This document shows positions 8,683 to 17,626 of a stretch of 64,000 bases of DNA, piece by piece. The notes beneath the pieces are model-generated. The model saw only the letters and a program-made list of their open reading frames with translations. It did no database searches and was not told the DNA's origin. The position numbers and the translations under genes are program-made. Source of the DNA: Achromobacter sp. Root83 (GTDB taxonomy: Bacteria; Pseudomonadota; Gammaproteobacteria; Burkholderiales; Burkholderiaceae_B); NCBI RefSeq assembly GCF_001428845.1, contig NZ_LMIU01000022.1:495030-559029 (forward strand), read 5' to 3'. Position 1 is the stretch's first letter. Each line of letters starts with the position of its first letter.

Positions 8683-9105
8683 GTGGATCTTCTGCAATTC
8701 TTGCTCGATAAAAACAACATCTTCATTGTCGCCGTTACGGTGGTTTCCGGCGTCATGCTGGCCATTCCCGCCTTGCGCAAGGGCCGGACCGGATCGGCCG
8801 TCAGCACGACCGAAGCCATCCAGATGGTCAACCAGCGCAATGCCGTCTGGGTCGACGTGCGCCCCGTCGAGCAATTCCAGGCCGGCCACATCGCCCAGGC
8901 GCGCAACGTGCCGGCGGCCGATCTGGAACAGAAGGCCAGTTCCTTGCCCAAGAACAAGCCGCTGGTCGTCGTTTGCGACAATGGCCGTGATTCGGCACGC
9001 GCCGCCGCCAAGCTGCGCGCCCAGGGCTTCGCGGACGTCGTGCCGCTGGACGGCGGCATGCGCGCCTGGTCGGCCGCCAGCCTGCCGGTAACCCAGAAGG
9101 GTTGA
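8683..9105 (+). CDS. Membrane-anchored rhodanese-domain protein (YibN-like)
   Basis: Rhodanese-fold sulfurtransferase-like protein with one N-terminal membrane helix (NNIFIVAVTVVSGVMLAIPAL) and a rhodanese domain (about residues 40-135). The catalytic cysteine is in CDNGRDSARAA. The GTG start at 8683 is preceded by AGGA at suitable spacing and begins just before the membrane helix; an upstream ATG would add an unlikely Arg-rich tail. It heads the order rhodanese-grxC-secB-gpsA, the same as yibN-grxC-secB-gpsA in E. coli. Confidence 0.88.
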   Translation: MDLLQFLLDKNNIFIVAVTVVSGVMLAIPALRKGRTGSAVSTTEAIQMVNQRNAVWVDVRPVEQFQAGHIAQARNVPAADLEQKASSLPKNKPLVVVCDNGRDSARAAAKLRAQGFADVVPLDGGMRAWSAASLPVTQKG

Positions 9106-9156
9106 ACCCGGGGGCCGCGCCCCCATCTACCTATTCTCGTACCCTCAGGAGCGCCT

Positions 9157-9414
9157 ATGAACAAAGTAGTCATGTACAGCAAGGACTATTGTCCCTATTG
9201 CGCGCGCGCCAAGGCTTTGCTGGAGCAGCGCGGCGTGGCCGACCTGGAGATCATCCAGATCGACCGGGAACCGTCCCAGCGCGATGTCATGATCGAACGC
9301 ACCGGTCGGCGCACCGTGCCTCAAATCTTCATCGGCGATACCCATGTCGGCGGTTGCGACGACCTGATGGCCCTGGACCGCTCGGGTGGCCTTGCCCCCC
9401 TGCTGAACGGCTAA
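9157..9414 (+). CDS. grxC: Glutaredoxin 3
   Basis: Small glutathione-dependent disulfide reductase of 85 residues. The dithiol active site CPYC lies at residues 12-15, and [18 protein letters not shown] holds the cis-proline and glutathione-binding region. The ATG follows a clear AGGAG. It is second in the rhodanese-grxC-secB-gpsA operon. Confidence 0.96.
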   Translation: MNKVVMYSKDYCPYCARAKALLEQRGVADLEIIQIDREPSQRDVMIERTGRRTVPQIFIGDTHVGGCDDLMALDRSGGLAPLLNG

Positions 9415-9451
9415 TCGCCCCTTTTTGCCTCTCCCTCCAACGGAAACACTC

Positions 9452-9979
9452 ATGGCTGATCAAGACCAAAACACCCAGCAAGAAGGCGGCAACGACGCGC
9501 CCTCGTTCAATCTGCAACGCGTCTACCTGAAAGACCTTTCGCTGGAAATGCCGAACGCGCCGCACATTTTCCTGGAGCAGGAAGCGCCCCAGGTCGAAGT
9601 GAGCATCACCGTGGGCGGCCAGCGCCTGGCCGAAACCGTGTTCGAAACCACGGTCACCGTCACCGTCACCACGCGCATCAACGACAAGGTCGTGTACCTG
9701 GTCGAAGGCACGCAAGCCGGTATCTTCGAAGCCTCGAACATCCCCGAGGAACAGCTCGATCCGCTGCTGGGCATTGTCTGCCCCACGATGCTCTACCCGT
9801 ACCTGCGCGCCAACATCGCCGATGCGATCACCCGCACCTCGATGCCGCCGCTGCACCTGACCGAAGTGAACTTCCAGGCCCTGTACGAGCAGCGCATTGC
9901 CGAACTGCAACAGCAGCAAAGCGGCGCCAACGGCAGCGACTCGGGCATCATCCTGCCGCCCGGCGCCACCCGCCAGTAA
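9452..9979 (+). CDS. secB: Protein-export chaperone SecB
   Basis: Cytosolic chaperone that keeps preproteins unfolded and delivers them to SecA. Family features include [19 protein letters not shown] near the N-terminus and [19 protein letters not shown] in the C-terminal half, and the protein ends in a Gln/Gly-rich tail. I use the ATG at 9452 (MADQDQ), because the upstream in-frame ATG adds a short unconserved extension. It lies 37 bases after grxC and 17 bases before gpsA. Confidence 0.96.
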   Translation: MADQDQNTQQEGGNDAPSFNLQRVYLKDLSLEMPNAPHIFLEQEAPQVEVSITVGGQRLAETVFETTVTVTVTTRINDKVVYLVEGTQAGIFEASNIPEEQLDPLLGIVCPTMLYPYLRANIADAITRTSMPPLHLTEVNFQALYEQRIAELQQQQSGANGSDSGIILPPGATRQ

Positions 9980-9996
9980 GCACGCCGCGGCGCCCC

Positions 9997-11076
9997 ATGA
10001 ACCAACCCGCTCAGCCGCGCTTGCGCGTCGCCGTCCTGGGTGCGGGCAGTTGGGGCACCGCGCTGGCGGCGGCCGCCAGCCGCCGCCACCCCACCCAGCT
10101 CTGGGCGCGCGACGCCACGCAGGCGGCCGACATGGCCGCCACACACCAGAACGCGCGCTACCTCCCCGGGGTTTCCTTGCCCCCGGCGCTGCACATCTCC
10201 TCCGATCTCGACGCCACGCTGCGCGGCCTGCAGGACGACGGCGCCCGCCGCCTGATCGTGCTGGGCGTGCCGGTCGCCGGGCTGACCGCCATTTGCAGCG
10301 ACCTGTCGCGCCGGCTTCCCGCGCTCGGATTGCAGGACACTCCTATCGTCTGGACGTGCAAGGGCTTCGAAGCCGACACGGCCAGGCTGCCCCATGAAAT
10401 CATGCGCGAGGCCCTGCCCGGCGCAACCGGCGGCGCCCTGTCGGGCCCGTCGTTCGCACGCGAAGTCGCTCAGGGCCTGCCCGTGGCGCTGACCGTCGCC
10501 AGCAGCAGCCCCGCCTTGCGCGAAGCCACCACCGCCGCTTTCCACGGCGCGGCGCTGCGCGTCTACGCCAGCACCGATCTGGTCGGCGTGGAGGTGGGCG
10601 GCGCGCTGAAGAACGTCATCGCCGTCGCCTGCGGCATCTGCGACGGACTCGCGCTGGGCACCAATGCCCGCGCCGCGCTGATCACGCGCGGACTGGCCGA
10701 AATGACCCGTTTTGGCGTGGCGCTGGGCGCGCAGCCCGAGACCTTCGCCGGCCTGACCGGCCTGGGCGACCTGGTGCTCACCGCCACCGGCGAACTGTCG
10801 CGCAACCGGCGCGTCGGCCTGGAAATTGGCGCCGGCCGCAAACTTGCGGACATCCTGGCCAGCGGCATCACCGCCGAGGGCGTGCGCTGCGCCCGCGCCG
10901 CGCTGGAACGCGCCCGCGCCATCAATGTCGAACTGCCGATCACCGAGGCCGTGTGCGCCGTGCTGTTCGAAGGCGTGGCGCCCATGACGGCGGTATCCGC
11001 CCTGCTGGCCCGCGACGCCCGCTACGAACGCTCCGATTCGGACGACCCGCCGGGCGACCCGTCCGGCGCCGCCTAG
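9997..11076 (+). CDS. gpsA: NAD(P)-dependent glycerol-3-phosphate dehydrogenase
   Basis: Makes sn-glycerol-3-phosphate for phospholipid synthesis. It has the N-terminal dinucleotide motif [10 protein letters not shown], the substrate region [15 protein letters not shown], and the catalytic-lysine region [18 protein letters not shown], followed by [17 protein letters not shown]. Length (359) is slightly above the usual 330-340 because of an Asp/Pro/Gly-rich tail. It is the last gene of the rhodanese-grxC-secB-gpsA operon. Confidence 0.95.
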   Translation: MNQPAQPRLRVAVLGAGSWGTALAAAASRRHPTQLWARDATQAADMAATHQNARYLPGVSLPPALHISSDLDATLRGLQDDGARRLIVLGVPVAGLTAICSDLSRRLPALGLQDTPIVWTCKGFEADTARLPHEIMREALPGATGGALSGPSFAREVAQGLPVALTVASSSPALREATTAAFHGAALRVYASTDLVGVEVGGALKNVIAVACGICDGLALGTNARAALITRGLAEMTRFGVALGAQPETFAGLTGLGDLVLTATGELSRNRRVGLEIGAGRKLADILASGITAEGVRCARAALERARAINVELPITEAVCAVLFEGVAPMTAVSALLARDARYERSDSDDPPGDPSGAA

Positions 11077-11140
11077 GCCGGACGTCCTGGCCCTTCAACG
11101 ACAACAAGACACCACACACTACCCCGAGGAGACATCCTGC

Positions 11141-12133
11141 ATGATGCAAACCCGCAAATTCCGGGTCGGCCCGCTGCTGCGCGGCCTGTGCCTGAGCCTG
11201 GCCGCCGTCCTGCCTGCCGCCGCCCAGGCGGATTGGCCCGACCGCCCGATCCATATGGTCGTGCCCTTCCCGCCCGGTTCGTCTCCCGACATCCTCGCGC
11301 GCACCATCTCCGAGCCGCTGTCCCAGGCGCTGGGCCAGCCCATCGTGATCGACAACAAGCCGGGCGCGGGCGGCAATATCGGCACGCGCATGGTGTCGCA
11401 GGCCAAGCCCGACGGCTATACGCTGCTCTATACGATCAATGGCCCGCTGGTCACCGCCCCCACGCTATATAAGAAGACACTGGGCTACAACCCGCTGACC
11501 GATCTGGATCCGGTCTCCCTGGTGGGCACCAGTCCCAACGTGCTGGTCGTGCCGGGCAGCCTGCAGACGGACAACCTCCAGGACTTCGTCAAACTGGTGA
11601 AAGGCCGCGGCAACGCGCTGAACTACGGTTCGGTCGGCCCCGGCAGCTCGGCCCACCTGGCAATGGAGATGTTCAAGGAAAGCGCCGGCATCGACCTGGC
11701 TCACATCCCCTATTCCGGATTTCCGCAGGTCATCACCGCCATCATCGGCGGCGACGTCCAGGCCGGCTTCATGGTGCCTGCCATCGCCGTGCCCCAGGCA
11801 CGCGACGGCAAGGTGAAACTGCTGGCCGTGACCAGCCTGCAACCCAGCGACGCGCTGCCTGGCGTCCCCACCATGGCCTCGCAAGGCTACCCGGACTTCG
11901 AGGCCATTTCCTGGAACGCGGTGCTGGTGCCGGCCGGTACGCCCACGCCCATCGTCGAACGGCTCAATAGCGAACTGGCCCGCGTCATCGGCAGCGAGGC
12001 GGTCCGCAAGCAGCTTGCGCTGCAGTACTTCACGCCCGCCCCGTCCACGCCCGAAGCCCTGACCGCGCGTATCAAGAACGAAAAGGCGCGCTGGGATCAG
12101 GTGATCGAAAAGCTCAAGCTGTCATTGGATTGA
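11141..12133 (+). CDS. Bug-family (TctC-like) periplasmic solute receptor
   Basis: Periplasmic substrate-binding protein of the tripartite tricarboxylate transporter class. A signal peptide (about residues 1-28, ending AAAQA) is followed by the family opening WPDRPIHMVVPFPPGSSPDILAR and the ligand-contact stretch NKPGAGGNIGTRMV. The start has GAGGAG upstream. No TctA or TctB membrane gene is nearby, as is common for the expanded Bug families of Bordetella and Achromobacter. The ligand, probably a carboxylate, cannot be inferred. Confidence 0.92.
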   Translation: MMQTRKFRVGPLLRGLCLSLAAVLPAAAQADWPDRPIHMVVPFPPGSSPDILARTISEPLSQALGQPIVIDNKPGAGGNIGTRMVSQAKPDGYTLLYTINGPLVTAPTLYKKTLGYNPLTDLDPVSLVGTSPNVLVVPGSLQTDNLQDFVKLVKGRGNALNYGSVGPGSSAHLAMEMFKESAGIDLAHIPYSGFPQVITAIIGGDVQAGFMVPAIAVPQARDGKVKLLAVTSLQPSDALPGVPTMASQGYPDFEAISWNAVLVPAGTPTPIVERLNSELARVIGSEAVRKQLALQYFTPAPSTPEALTARIKNEKARWDQVIEKLKLSLD

Positions 12134-12140
12134 GCGCCCG

Positions 12141-12160
12141 GGCGCCGGCTTGCCGGCGCC
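12141..12160. terminator. Hairpin between convergent genes
   Basis: GGCGCCGGC and GCCGGCGCC form a perfect 9-bp stem just after the Bug receptor stop and before the convergent trmL stop. It has no T-run, so it may be a weak or bidirectional terminator. Confidence 0.5.
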
Positions 12161-12188
12161 TGTAACGAGCCAGCTCCCCGCCCCGCGG

Positions 12189-12659
12189 CTATGAACCGCC
12201 TTCGTAGCCTTGCTGCCGCCAGGCTTCGAACACCGTGACCGCCACGGCATTCGACAGGTTCAGGCTGCGCTGACCGGCCCGCATCGGCAGCCGCAGCCGC
12301 TGCTGCGGCGCGAACATCGCCTGATGTTCCTCCGACAGGCCGGCCGTTTCGCGGCCGAACACAAAGACGTCGCCCGGCTTGAAGCTGATGTCGGCCACGC
12401 TGCGCTGCGCCTGGGTGGTCAGCGCGTAGATACTGGATGGCGCCGCGCCGGTATCCGCCAGCGCTTCTTCCAGGGTGTCATGCACACGCACCGGCTGCCA
12501 TTCGTGATAGTCCAGCCCCGCCCGCCGCATGCGGGCGTCATCCAGCTCGAAGCCCAAGGGACGCACCAGGTGCAATTGCGCCCCCGTATTGGCGCACAAC
12601 CGGATGGCGTTGCCGGTATTGGGAGGGATCTCCGGGCAGACGAGGATGACGTGGAACAT
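12189..12659 (-). CDS. trmL: tRNA (cytidine/uridine-34-2'-O)-methyltransferase TrmL
   Basis: SPOUT-class RNA methyltransferase expected to 2'-O-methylate the wobble base of tRNA-Leu isoacceptors. Family motifs are present in order: [16 protein letters not shown] at the N-terminus, [13 protein letters not shown], then [18 protein letters not shown], the last forming the knotted AdoMet site. I use the ATG at 12659 ([10 protein letters not shown]), which matches the conserved N-terminus; the in-frame extension upstream is low-complexity. Length is 156. It is near comF and the bioC-like gene, a neighbourhood seen in other Burkholderiales. Confidence 0.93.
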   Translation of the reverse strand: MFHVILVCPEIPPNTGNAIRLCANTGAQLHLVRPLGFELDDARMRRAGLDYHEWQPVRVHDTLEEALADTGAAPSSIYALTTQAQRSVADISFKPGDVFVFGRETAGLSEEHQAMFAPQQRLRLPMRAGQRSLNLSNAVAVTVFEAWRQQGYEGGS

Positions 12660-12776
12660 GGCGGGTAGAAAGATGAAGTGGGCCGCGGCCGGAAAGCGGC
12701 CGCAAGGGTGTGATTGTCGCCGATTTGCCGTGCCCGGCCGCGTAGGCCGCCCCGTGGACCGCCCCACCCTGGCGGC

Positions 12777-13526
12777 TCAGGGCGTACGCGCGGCCACCAG
12801 CACTGTCACGCTGGACGCGCCGGCCTTCAGAAGCGCATGGGCCGCGGCGTTGACGGTACTGCCCGTGGTCATGACGTCATCCACCACGGCCACATGCCGG
12901 CCCCGCACCCGTCCCGTACACAGGAACAGGCCGGCCGCGCCCCGCTGCCGGGCGCCCCTGCCCAGCGTGGCCTGCCGGGGGGTCTCGCGCCGCCGGGCCA
13001 GCGCGTGGCTGGGCACGGGCAGGGCCAGCTCCGCCGCCAGGCCGCGGGCGATCTCGGCCGCCGGATTCATGCCTCGCTGGCGCAGGGACGCCCGACTGGC
13101 CGGAACGGGGACCAGCAGGATTCCAGCGGGCAGGGGCGCGTCGGCGCGGACCGCCGCGGCCATGAGCCGCGCCAGCACCGGCGCCATGCTGAGCCGAAGC
13201 TGTGTCTTGAGCATCAGGATCAGGGCGTCGGCCGGCGGTTCATAGTCGAACGCCGCCACCGTGCGGGAAAAGGCGCGGGGTTCGCCCAGGCAGGCGGCGC
13301 AGTGGCTTGCACCCGCCGGCGGCCGCAAGCCGCACCGGGGACATCGCGGCGGCGCGCCGGTTGGGGCGGCCGTGACGTCGGCCTGGCAGCCCGGGCAGAG
13401 GCGCGCGCCCGCCACCCTGGCGCCGCATAGCGGGCAATCGCAGCCTACGCGCGACAGCAGCCGTCGCCCCATGTCCAGTAGGGGCAATCGGCCCCTGGGA
13501 CCCGGATGCGCAATAATGTGTGCCAT
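12777..13526 (-). CDS. comF: ComF-family phosphoribosyltransferase-like protein
   Basis: ComF/GntX-type protein linked in other bacteria to DNA uptake. The N-terminal third holds four CxxC or CxxxC pairs (CPLC, CPGC, CPRC, CAAC), a double zinc-ribbon arrangement. The C-terminal part is a type I phosphoribosyltransferase fold with the PRPP motif VAVVDDVMTTGSTVNAAA. The start at 13526 is the first ATG; a start at residue 19 (13472) is possible because the ribosome-binding signal is poorly placed. It is divergent from the bioC-like gene. dprA, another competence gene, is 19 kb away. Confidence 0.85.
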   Translation of the reverse strand: MAHIIAHPGPRGRLPLLDMGRRLLSRVGCDCPLCGARVAGARLCPGCQADVTAAPTGAPPRCPRCGLRPPAGASHCAACLGEPRAFSRTVAAFDYEPPADALILMLKTQLRLSMAPVLARLMAAAVRADAPLPAGILLVPVPASRASLRQRGMNPAAEIARGLAAELALPVPSHALARRRETPRQATLGRGARQRGAAGLFLCTGRVRGRHVAVVDDVMTTGSTVNAAAHALLKAGASSVTVLVAARTP

Positions 13527-13577
13527 CCCTCATCAAACCATGTTCCGCCCCGGCGCTACCCCGCGGGCGCGACCGAA

Positions 13578-14513
13578 ATGTCCCTGCCAGAATCCGCAAC
13601 GCTTCCCTCCCTGCCCATCGTCAGCGCCGACGTGCCCCGGCAGTTCGCCCGCCGCGGCGACCTGTCCGACGCCCAGTTCCTCTATGGCGAGGTGGCGCGC
13701 CGCATGCTGGGGCGCCTGCAGTACATCCGCGTGCAACCGCAGGCCATGCTGGATGCGGGCTGCGGCGCGGGCGACAACCTGCCCCTGCTGCGCGAACGCT
13801 ATCCCGAGGCCGCCTACACGGGCCTGGACAATTGCGAGCCGCTTTTGGAACAGGCCCGCAGGCGCCATGCGCTCGCCGGCCTCTCGGCCTGGATCGGCAA
13901 GCTGGCCCGCCGTGGCCCGGCGGCCCCGGCCTTCATCAACGCCGACCTGGCCCAAACCGGCCTGGCGCCCGAATCGCTGGAGCTGGTCTGGTCGAACCTG
14001 GCCATGCACTGGCACCGCGCGCCGCACGCCGTGCTGGCGGAATGGCGCCGCATCCTGAAAGTGGGCGGGCTGGCGATGTTCTCCTGTCTGGGGCCGGCCA
14101 CGCTGCGCGAACTGCGTCAGGCGCTGACCGACGCAGGCCTGCGCACCGCCACGCCATCCTTCGTGGACATGCATGACTTCGGCGATCTGCTGGTGGAGAA
14201 CGGGTTCGCGGACCCGGTCATGGACCAGGAGCTCCTGACCTTGACCTACCGTAGCCCGGAAAAGCTGCTGGAAGACGTGCGCGCGCTGGGGGGCAACCCC
14301 GCCGAAGGCCGCCGCGGCGGCCTGGTTGGACGGGACTGGCGCGCACGGCTATGTGCCGCGCTGGAAGCGCAGCGCCGGCCCGACGGCCTTATTGGATTGA
14401 GTATCGAAGTGGCCTATGGCCACGCCTGGCGCGCCGCCGCGCATCGCACGGGGGCCGGAGAGACCCGCTTGTCCATCAGCGCGATCGGCGGCAGGCACCG
14501 CGGAGACTCCTGA
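13578..14513 (+). CDS. BioC-like class I SAM-dependent methyltransferase
   Basis: AdoMet-dependent methyltransferase resembling malonyl-ACP O-methyltransferase BioC. The N-terminal part has RQFARRGDLSDAQFLYGEVARRM, and motif I is MLDAGCGAGDNLPLL. A later WSNLAMHWHRAPHAVLAEWRRIL and GGLAMFSCLGPATLREL are also BioC-like. The ATG at 13578 is chosen because conserved sequence begins soon after it. No other bio genes are nearby, so a role in biotin synthesis is inferred only from resemblance. It is divergent from comF. Confidence 0.75.
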   Translation: MSLPESATLPSLPIVSADVPRQFARRGDLSDAQFLYGEVARRMLGRLQYIRVQPQAMLDAGCGAGDNLPLLRERYPEAAYTGLDNCEPLLEQARRRHALAGLSAWIGKLARRGPAAPAFINADLAQTGLAPESLELVWSNLAMHWHRAPHAVLAEWRRILKVGGLAMFSCLGPATLRELRQALTDAGLRTATPSFVDMHDFGDLLVENGFADPVMDQELLTLTYRSPEKLLEDVRALGGNPAEGRRGGLVGRDWRARLCAALEAQRRPDGLIGLSIEVAYGHAWRAAAHRTGAGETRLSISAIGGRHRGDS

Positions 14514-14526
14514 GCAGGAGCTCCGC
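14500..14526. terminator. Hairpin spanning the bioC-like stop codon
   Basis: GCGGAG-a-CTCCT and AGGAG-CTCCGC pair around a GAGC loop, giving an 11-bp stem with one bulged A. It overlaps the TGA of the methyltransferase and lies in the 24-base convergent gap with ybdK. No T-run is present. Confidence 0.45.
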
Positions 14527-14537
14527 GCTGGGCAGGC

Positions 14538-15776
14538 TTAGTGCAGGCGTTCCGGCACGGTGACGCCGGGTTCGGACGCCGACAGGGCCTGCATGGGTTC
14601 GGACGTGGCGCGGCTCCGGCGGCGCAGCACGGCCGTGGGCTCGGCGGGGGCGGCGGCAGGCGCCGATTCGCCGCGCCAGGCATTCGACATGGCTTCCACC
14701 ACCAGCGGCAGATCGCGCAGCCGATGGTACTGGCTGCGCAACCAGCGCGAATCGTTGCCGCTGCGCATGGCCTCGTCGCGCAGGGCGGCGATCATGTCAC
14801 CCGTGCCCAGTTCTTCGGCCACCGGCATCAGGCGCTGGAACACGGCGCGCAGATGGTCGATCAAGCGCAGGCGCTGCCCGTCCGGCGTCACATAGCTGCC
14901 CTGCAGCCCGAAGCGGCAGGCCTGGAAGTGATTGCTGCGGTAAGACAGCCAGGCGTTGTCGTTGGGGTCGTCCTCGCGCATCAGCAGAACGGCCAGGGCC
15001 TGGGCAAACGCGGCGATCTGGCAGGCGCGTTCCACCGTGAGCGGCGTGTCGCAGACCCGGATTTCGACCGTGCCGAACTCCGGCTTGGGGCGGATATCCC
15101 AGTAGAGGTCCTTGATGCTCTCTGCCAGGCCATAGGCCCGAAGCTGGGCCAGGTGGGCTTCGAACTGGTACCAGTCCTTGACCTCGGGCGGCATGTGGCC
15201 GGCCAGCGGGAAACTGTTGACCGCGTTCAGGCGCGAGCACGAAAACAGCGTATCCACACCCTCGCAATACGGCGACGACGCCGACAGCGCGATGAAATGC
15301 GGCACATAGGGCGACAGGCGGCGCAGCAGCTTGATGGAGTCGTCGCCGCTTTTCACGCCCAGGTGGATGTGCTGGCCAAACACCGTAAATTGACGCGCCA
15401 GGTAACCGTACATTTCGGCCAGGTACTGGAAGCGCGGGGTATCCGAGATGGAGCGCTCTTGCCAGCGCATGAAGGGGTGGGCGCCACCGCCCGCGACAGA
15501 CACGCCAACGGCATCGGCCGCCTCGACCAGAGCGTCGCGCATTTCGCGCATTTCGGCCAGCAGGCCCATGGGGTGCTCGTGCACCGAGGAGTTCAGTTCG
15601 ATCATGGACCGCGTGATTTCGGGTTTGACGCGGTCGGCTATGGGGTGGTTGGCCATCTGGGCCAACAGTTCGTCGGAGGCTGCGGTAAGGTCAAAACTGC
15701 GCGGGTCGATCAGTTGCAGCTCGAGTTCGATGCCCAGGGTGTTGGGGGCCGACGAAATGAACGGGATCTGTTCCAT
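14538..15776 (-). CDS. YbdK-family carboxylate-amine ligase (glutamate-cysteine ligase 2 type)
   Basis: Member of the GCS2/YbdK family, ATP-grasp-like enzymes related to plant gamma-glutamylcysteine ligase. Conserved segments include [12 protein letters not shown] at the N-terminus, [16 protein letters not shown], and [16 protein letters not shown]. The 412-residue length is about 40 longer than E. coli YbdK because of a Ser/Pro/Ala-rich tail. A strong AAGGAG precedes the ATG. The family shows weak gamma-glutamylcysteine synthesis in vitro; the physiological product is uncertain. Confidence 0.85.
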   Translation of the reverse strand: MEQIPFISSAPNTLGIELELQLIDPRSFDLTAASDELLAQMANHPIADRVKPEITRSMIELNSSVHEHPMGLLAEMREMRDALVEAADAVGVSVAGGGAHPFMRWQERSISDTPRFQYLAEMYGYLARQFTVFGQHIHLGVKSGDDSIKLLRRLSPYVPHFIALSASSPYCEGVDTLFSCSRLNAVNSFPLAGHMPPEVKDWYQFEAHLAQLRAYGLAESIKDLYWDIRPKPEFGTVEIRVCDTPLTVERACQIAAFAQALAVLLMREDDPNDNAWLSYRSNHFQACRFGLQGSYVTPDGQRLRLIDHLRAVFQRLMPVAEELGTGDMIAALRDEAMRSGNDSRWLRSQYHRLRDLPLVVEAMSNAWRGESAPAAAPAEPTAVLRRRSRATSEPMQALSASEPGVTVPERLH

Positions 15777-16104
15777 CTCGGACTCCTTTTGAATGTTTGG
15801 ATGAGGGTACGCGCCGTTCGACCTTGAAGCCCGGCAACCTCCCGGGGGGCACTAGACGGCGACTTGTGAACGCATGATAGCCGCAGCTTTGTGGCAAAAA
15901 GAATGAAAATCGTGACATTTGTGTGCAACATCGCGAAGCATCCGGTTTTTCCCTCTGAGAGAACGTGAGCGAGCGCTTACAACATAGAAACGACGCGGGC
16001 TGCCGGCCCGCGGCGTCCGCGAAGCCAGACAGAGAGGGGGTTTCAGATGGGGGCGGGAGAACCCTTATCAGGGTTTACCCCAGTAAAAAATCGGCCAGGG
16101 CGGC
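15777..16104. other. 328-base intergenic region between trkH and ybdK
   Basis: No gene is evident. The ybdK-proximal part should hold its promoter and ribosome-binding site. A short hairpin (AACCCT-TATC-AGGGTT, 16060-16075) lies just past the trkH stop and may weakly terminate the trk operon; it lacks a T-run. Confidence 0.6.
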
Positions 16105-17574
16105 CTATTTGCGCCAGAAGATCGGCGTGAACAACACCAGCACGGTCAGCAGCTCCAGGCGGCCTATCAGCATCGCGAAGGTGCATACCCAGATCTGGAA
16201 ATCGGACAGCACGGCGAAGTTGCCCATGGGGCCTACCGGCCCCAGCCCGGGACCGGTGTTGTTGATGCTGGCGAACACGGCGGAGAAGGCCGTGATGGGG
16301 TCCAGCCCCGACAGCAGCAGCAGGCTGGTGAACACCGCGATCGACAGCCCGTAGAACAGCATGAAGGCGAGCACGGACGACATCGTCCGGGTTTCCACCG
16401 CGCGGCCGTTGATCCGGACAGGGCTGACCGCGTGCGGGTGCAGCATGGTCACCAGCTCATTGCGGGCCTGCTTGACCAGCAGGATCGCGCGGATCATCTT
16501 GATCCCGCCCCCGGTCGACCCCGCCGACGTGGCGAAGCCGGACAACAGCAGCATCGTCAGCGGCGCGAACAGCGGCCACTGCGCGAAGTCGGTGTTGGCG
16601 TAGCCCGTGGTGGTGGCCATGGAAATGGTGTTGAACATGCCGTAGCGCAGCGCTTCGAGGGGCTCGGCATAGACGCCCTTCAGGTACAGGAACACCGAAA
16701 TGACCAGCCCGACCCCCAACACCACGGCCAGGTAAGGGATGGCTTCCGGGCAGCGCAGATAGGCGCGCGGGCTGCGCTGCCGGAACGCGTTGAAGTGGGT
16801 GGCGAAGTTGATGCCCGCGATCAGCATGAACACCATGGCCACCATTTCCACCGCCACCGAGTCGAAATGCGCAAACCCGTCGTCCCAGGTGGAAAACCCG
16901 CCAAGGCCCATGGTGGTGGCCATGTGGCACCAGGCCTCGAACCAGGACAGCCCGGCTGCCCGGTAGGCCAGAAAGCACAGGATCGAAAACACGAAATACA
17001 CCGCGTACAGGGCCTTGGCCGTGCTGGCGATGCGGGGCGTCAGCCGTTCGTCCTTCATGGGCCCGGGGGTCTCGGCCCGCACCACCTGGTGCCCGCCGAC
17101 CCCGAGCAGGGGCAGAATCGCCACGGCCAGCACCAGGATGCCCATGCCGCCGATCCAGATCAGCGTCGCGCGCCACAGGTTGATCGACGCGGGCAAGGCG
17201 TCCAGGTTGGTCAGCACGGTGGCCCCGGTGGTCGTCAGCCCCGACATGGCCTCGAAGTACGCGCCCGTGAACGACAGCGGCAGCCCCGCGCCATGGAAAT
17301 AGAGCAGCAGCGGGATCGCCGCCAGCAAAGGCAGGCCGGCCCACACCGCCGACACCAGCACGAAGCCGTCGCGCGCCCGCAGTTCGCTGCGGTTGCGGCG
17401 GGTCAGCGCGGCCAGGCCGCCGCCGATGCCCACCGAGATCAGAAAGCCGTTCAGGAAGGCCTCGCGCGCCGCATCGCCGCCCACATACGCGACCAGCAGC
17501 GGAATCAGCATGGTGAGGGCGAACATCACCATGGTGAGGCCCAGGATGTAAAGGGTGGCCAGGATGCGCTTCAT
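16105..17574 (-). CDS. trkH: Trk-type potassium uptake channel TrkH
   Basis: Integral membrane K+ translocation subunit, 489 residues. The four pore-loop selectivity segments can be seen in order: SGLTTTGATVLT, ATTMGLGGFSTW, ATTTGYANTDF and NNTGPGLGPVGP. Hydrophobic helices lie between them as in the M1-P-M2 repeat architecture. It lies 52 bases downstream of trkA, which encodes its cytosolic regulatory subunit, at the end of a six-gene minus-strand run. Confidence 0.95.
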   Translation of the reverse strand: MKRILATLYILGLTMVMFALTMLIPLLVAYVGGDAAREAFLNGFLISVGIGGGLAALTRRNRSELRARDGFVLVSAVWAGLPLLAAIPLLLYFHGAGLPLSFTGAYFEAMSGLTTTGATVLTNLDALPASINLWRATLIWIGGMGILVLAVAILPLLGVGGHQVVRAETPGPMKDERLTPRIASTAKALYAVYFVFSILCFLAYRAAGLSWFEAWCHMATTMGLGGFSTWDDGFAHFDSVAVEMVAMVFMLIAGINFATHFNAFRQRSPRAYLRCPEAIPYLAVVLGVGLVISVFLYLKGVYAEPLEALRYGMFNTISMATTTGYANTDFAQWPLFAPLTMLLLSGFATSAGSTGGGIKMIRAILLVKQARNELVTMLHPHAVSPVRINGRAVETRTMSSVLAFMLFYGLSIAVFTSLLLLSGLDPITAFSAVFASINNTGPGLGPVGPMGNFAVLSDFQIWVCTFAMLIGRLELLTVLVLFTPIFWRK

Positions 17575-17626
17575 GGGGCTTATCCGGCCGCGCGGGGCCC
17601 GCGAGACGGTGAGGGGCGGCCGCGCA

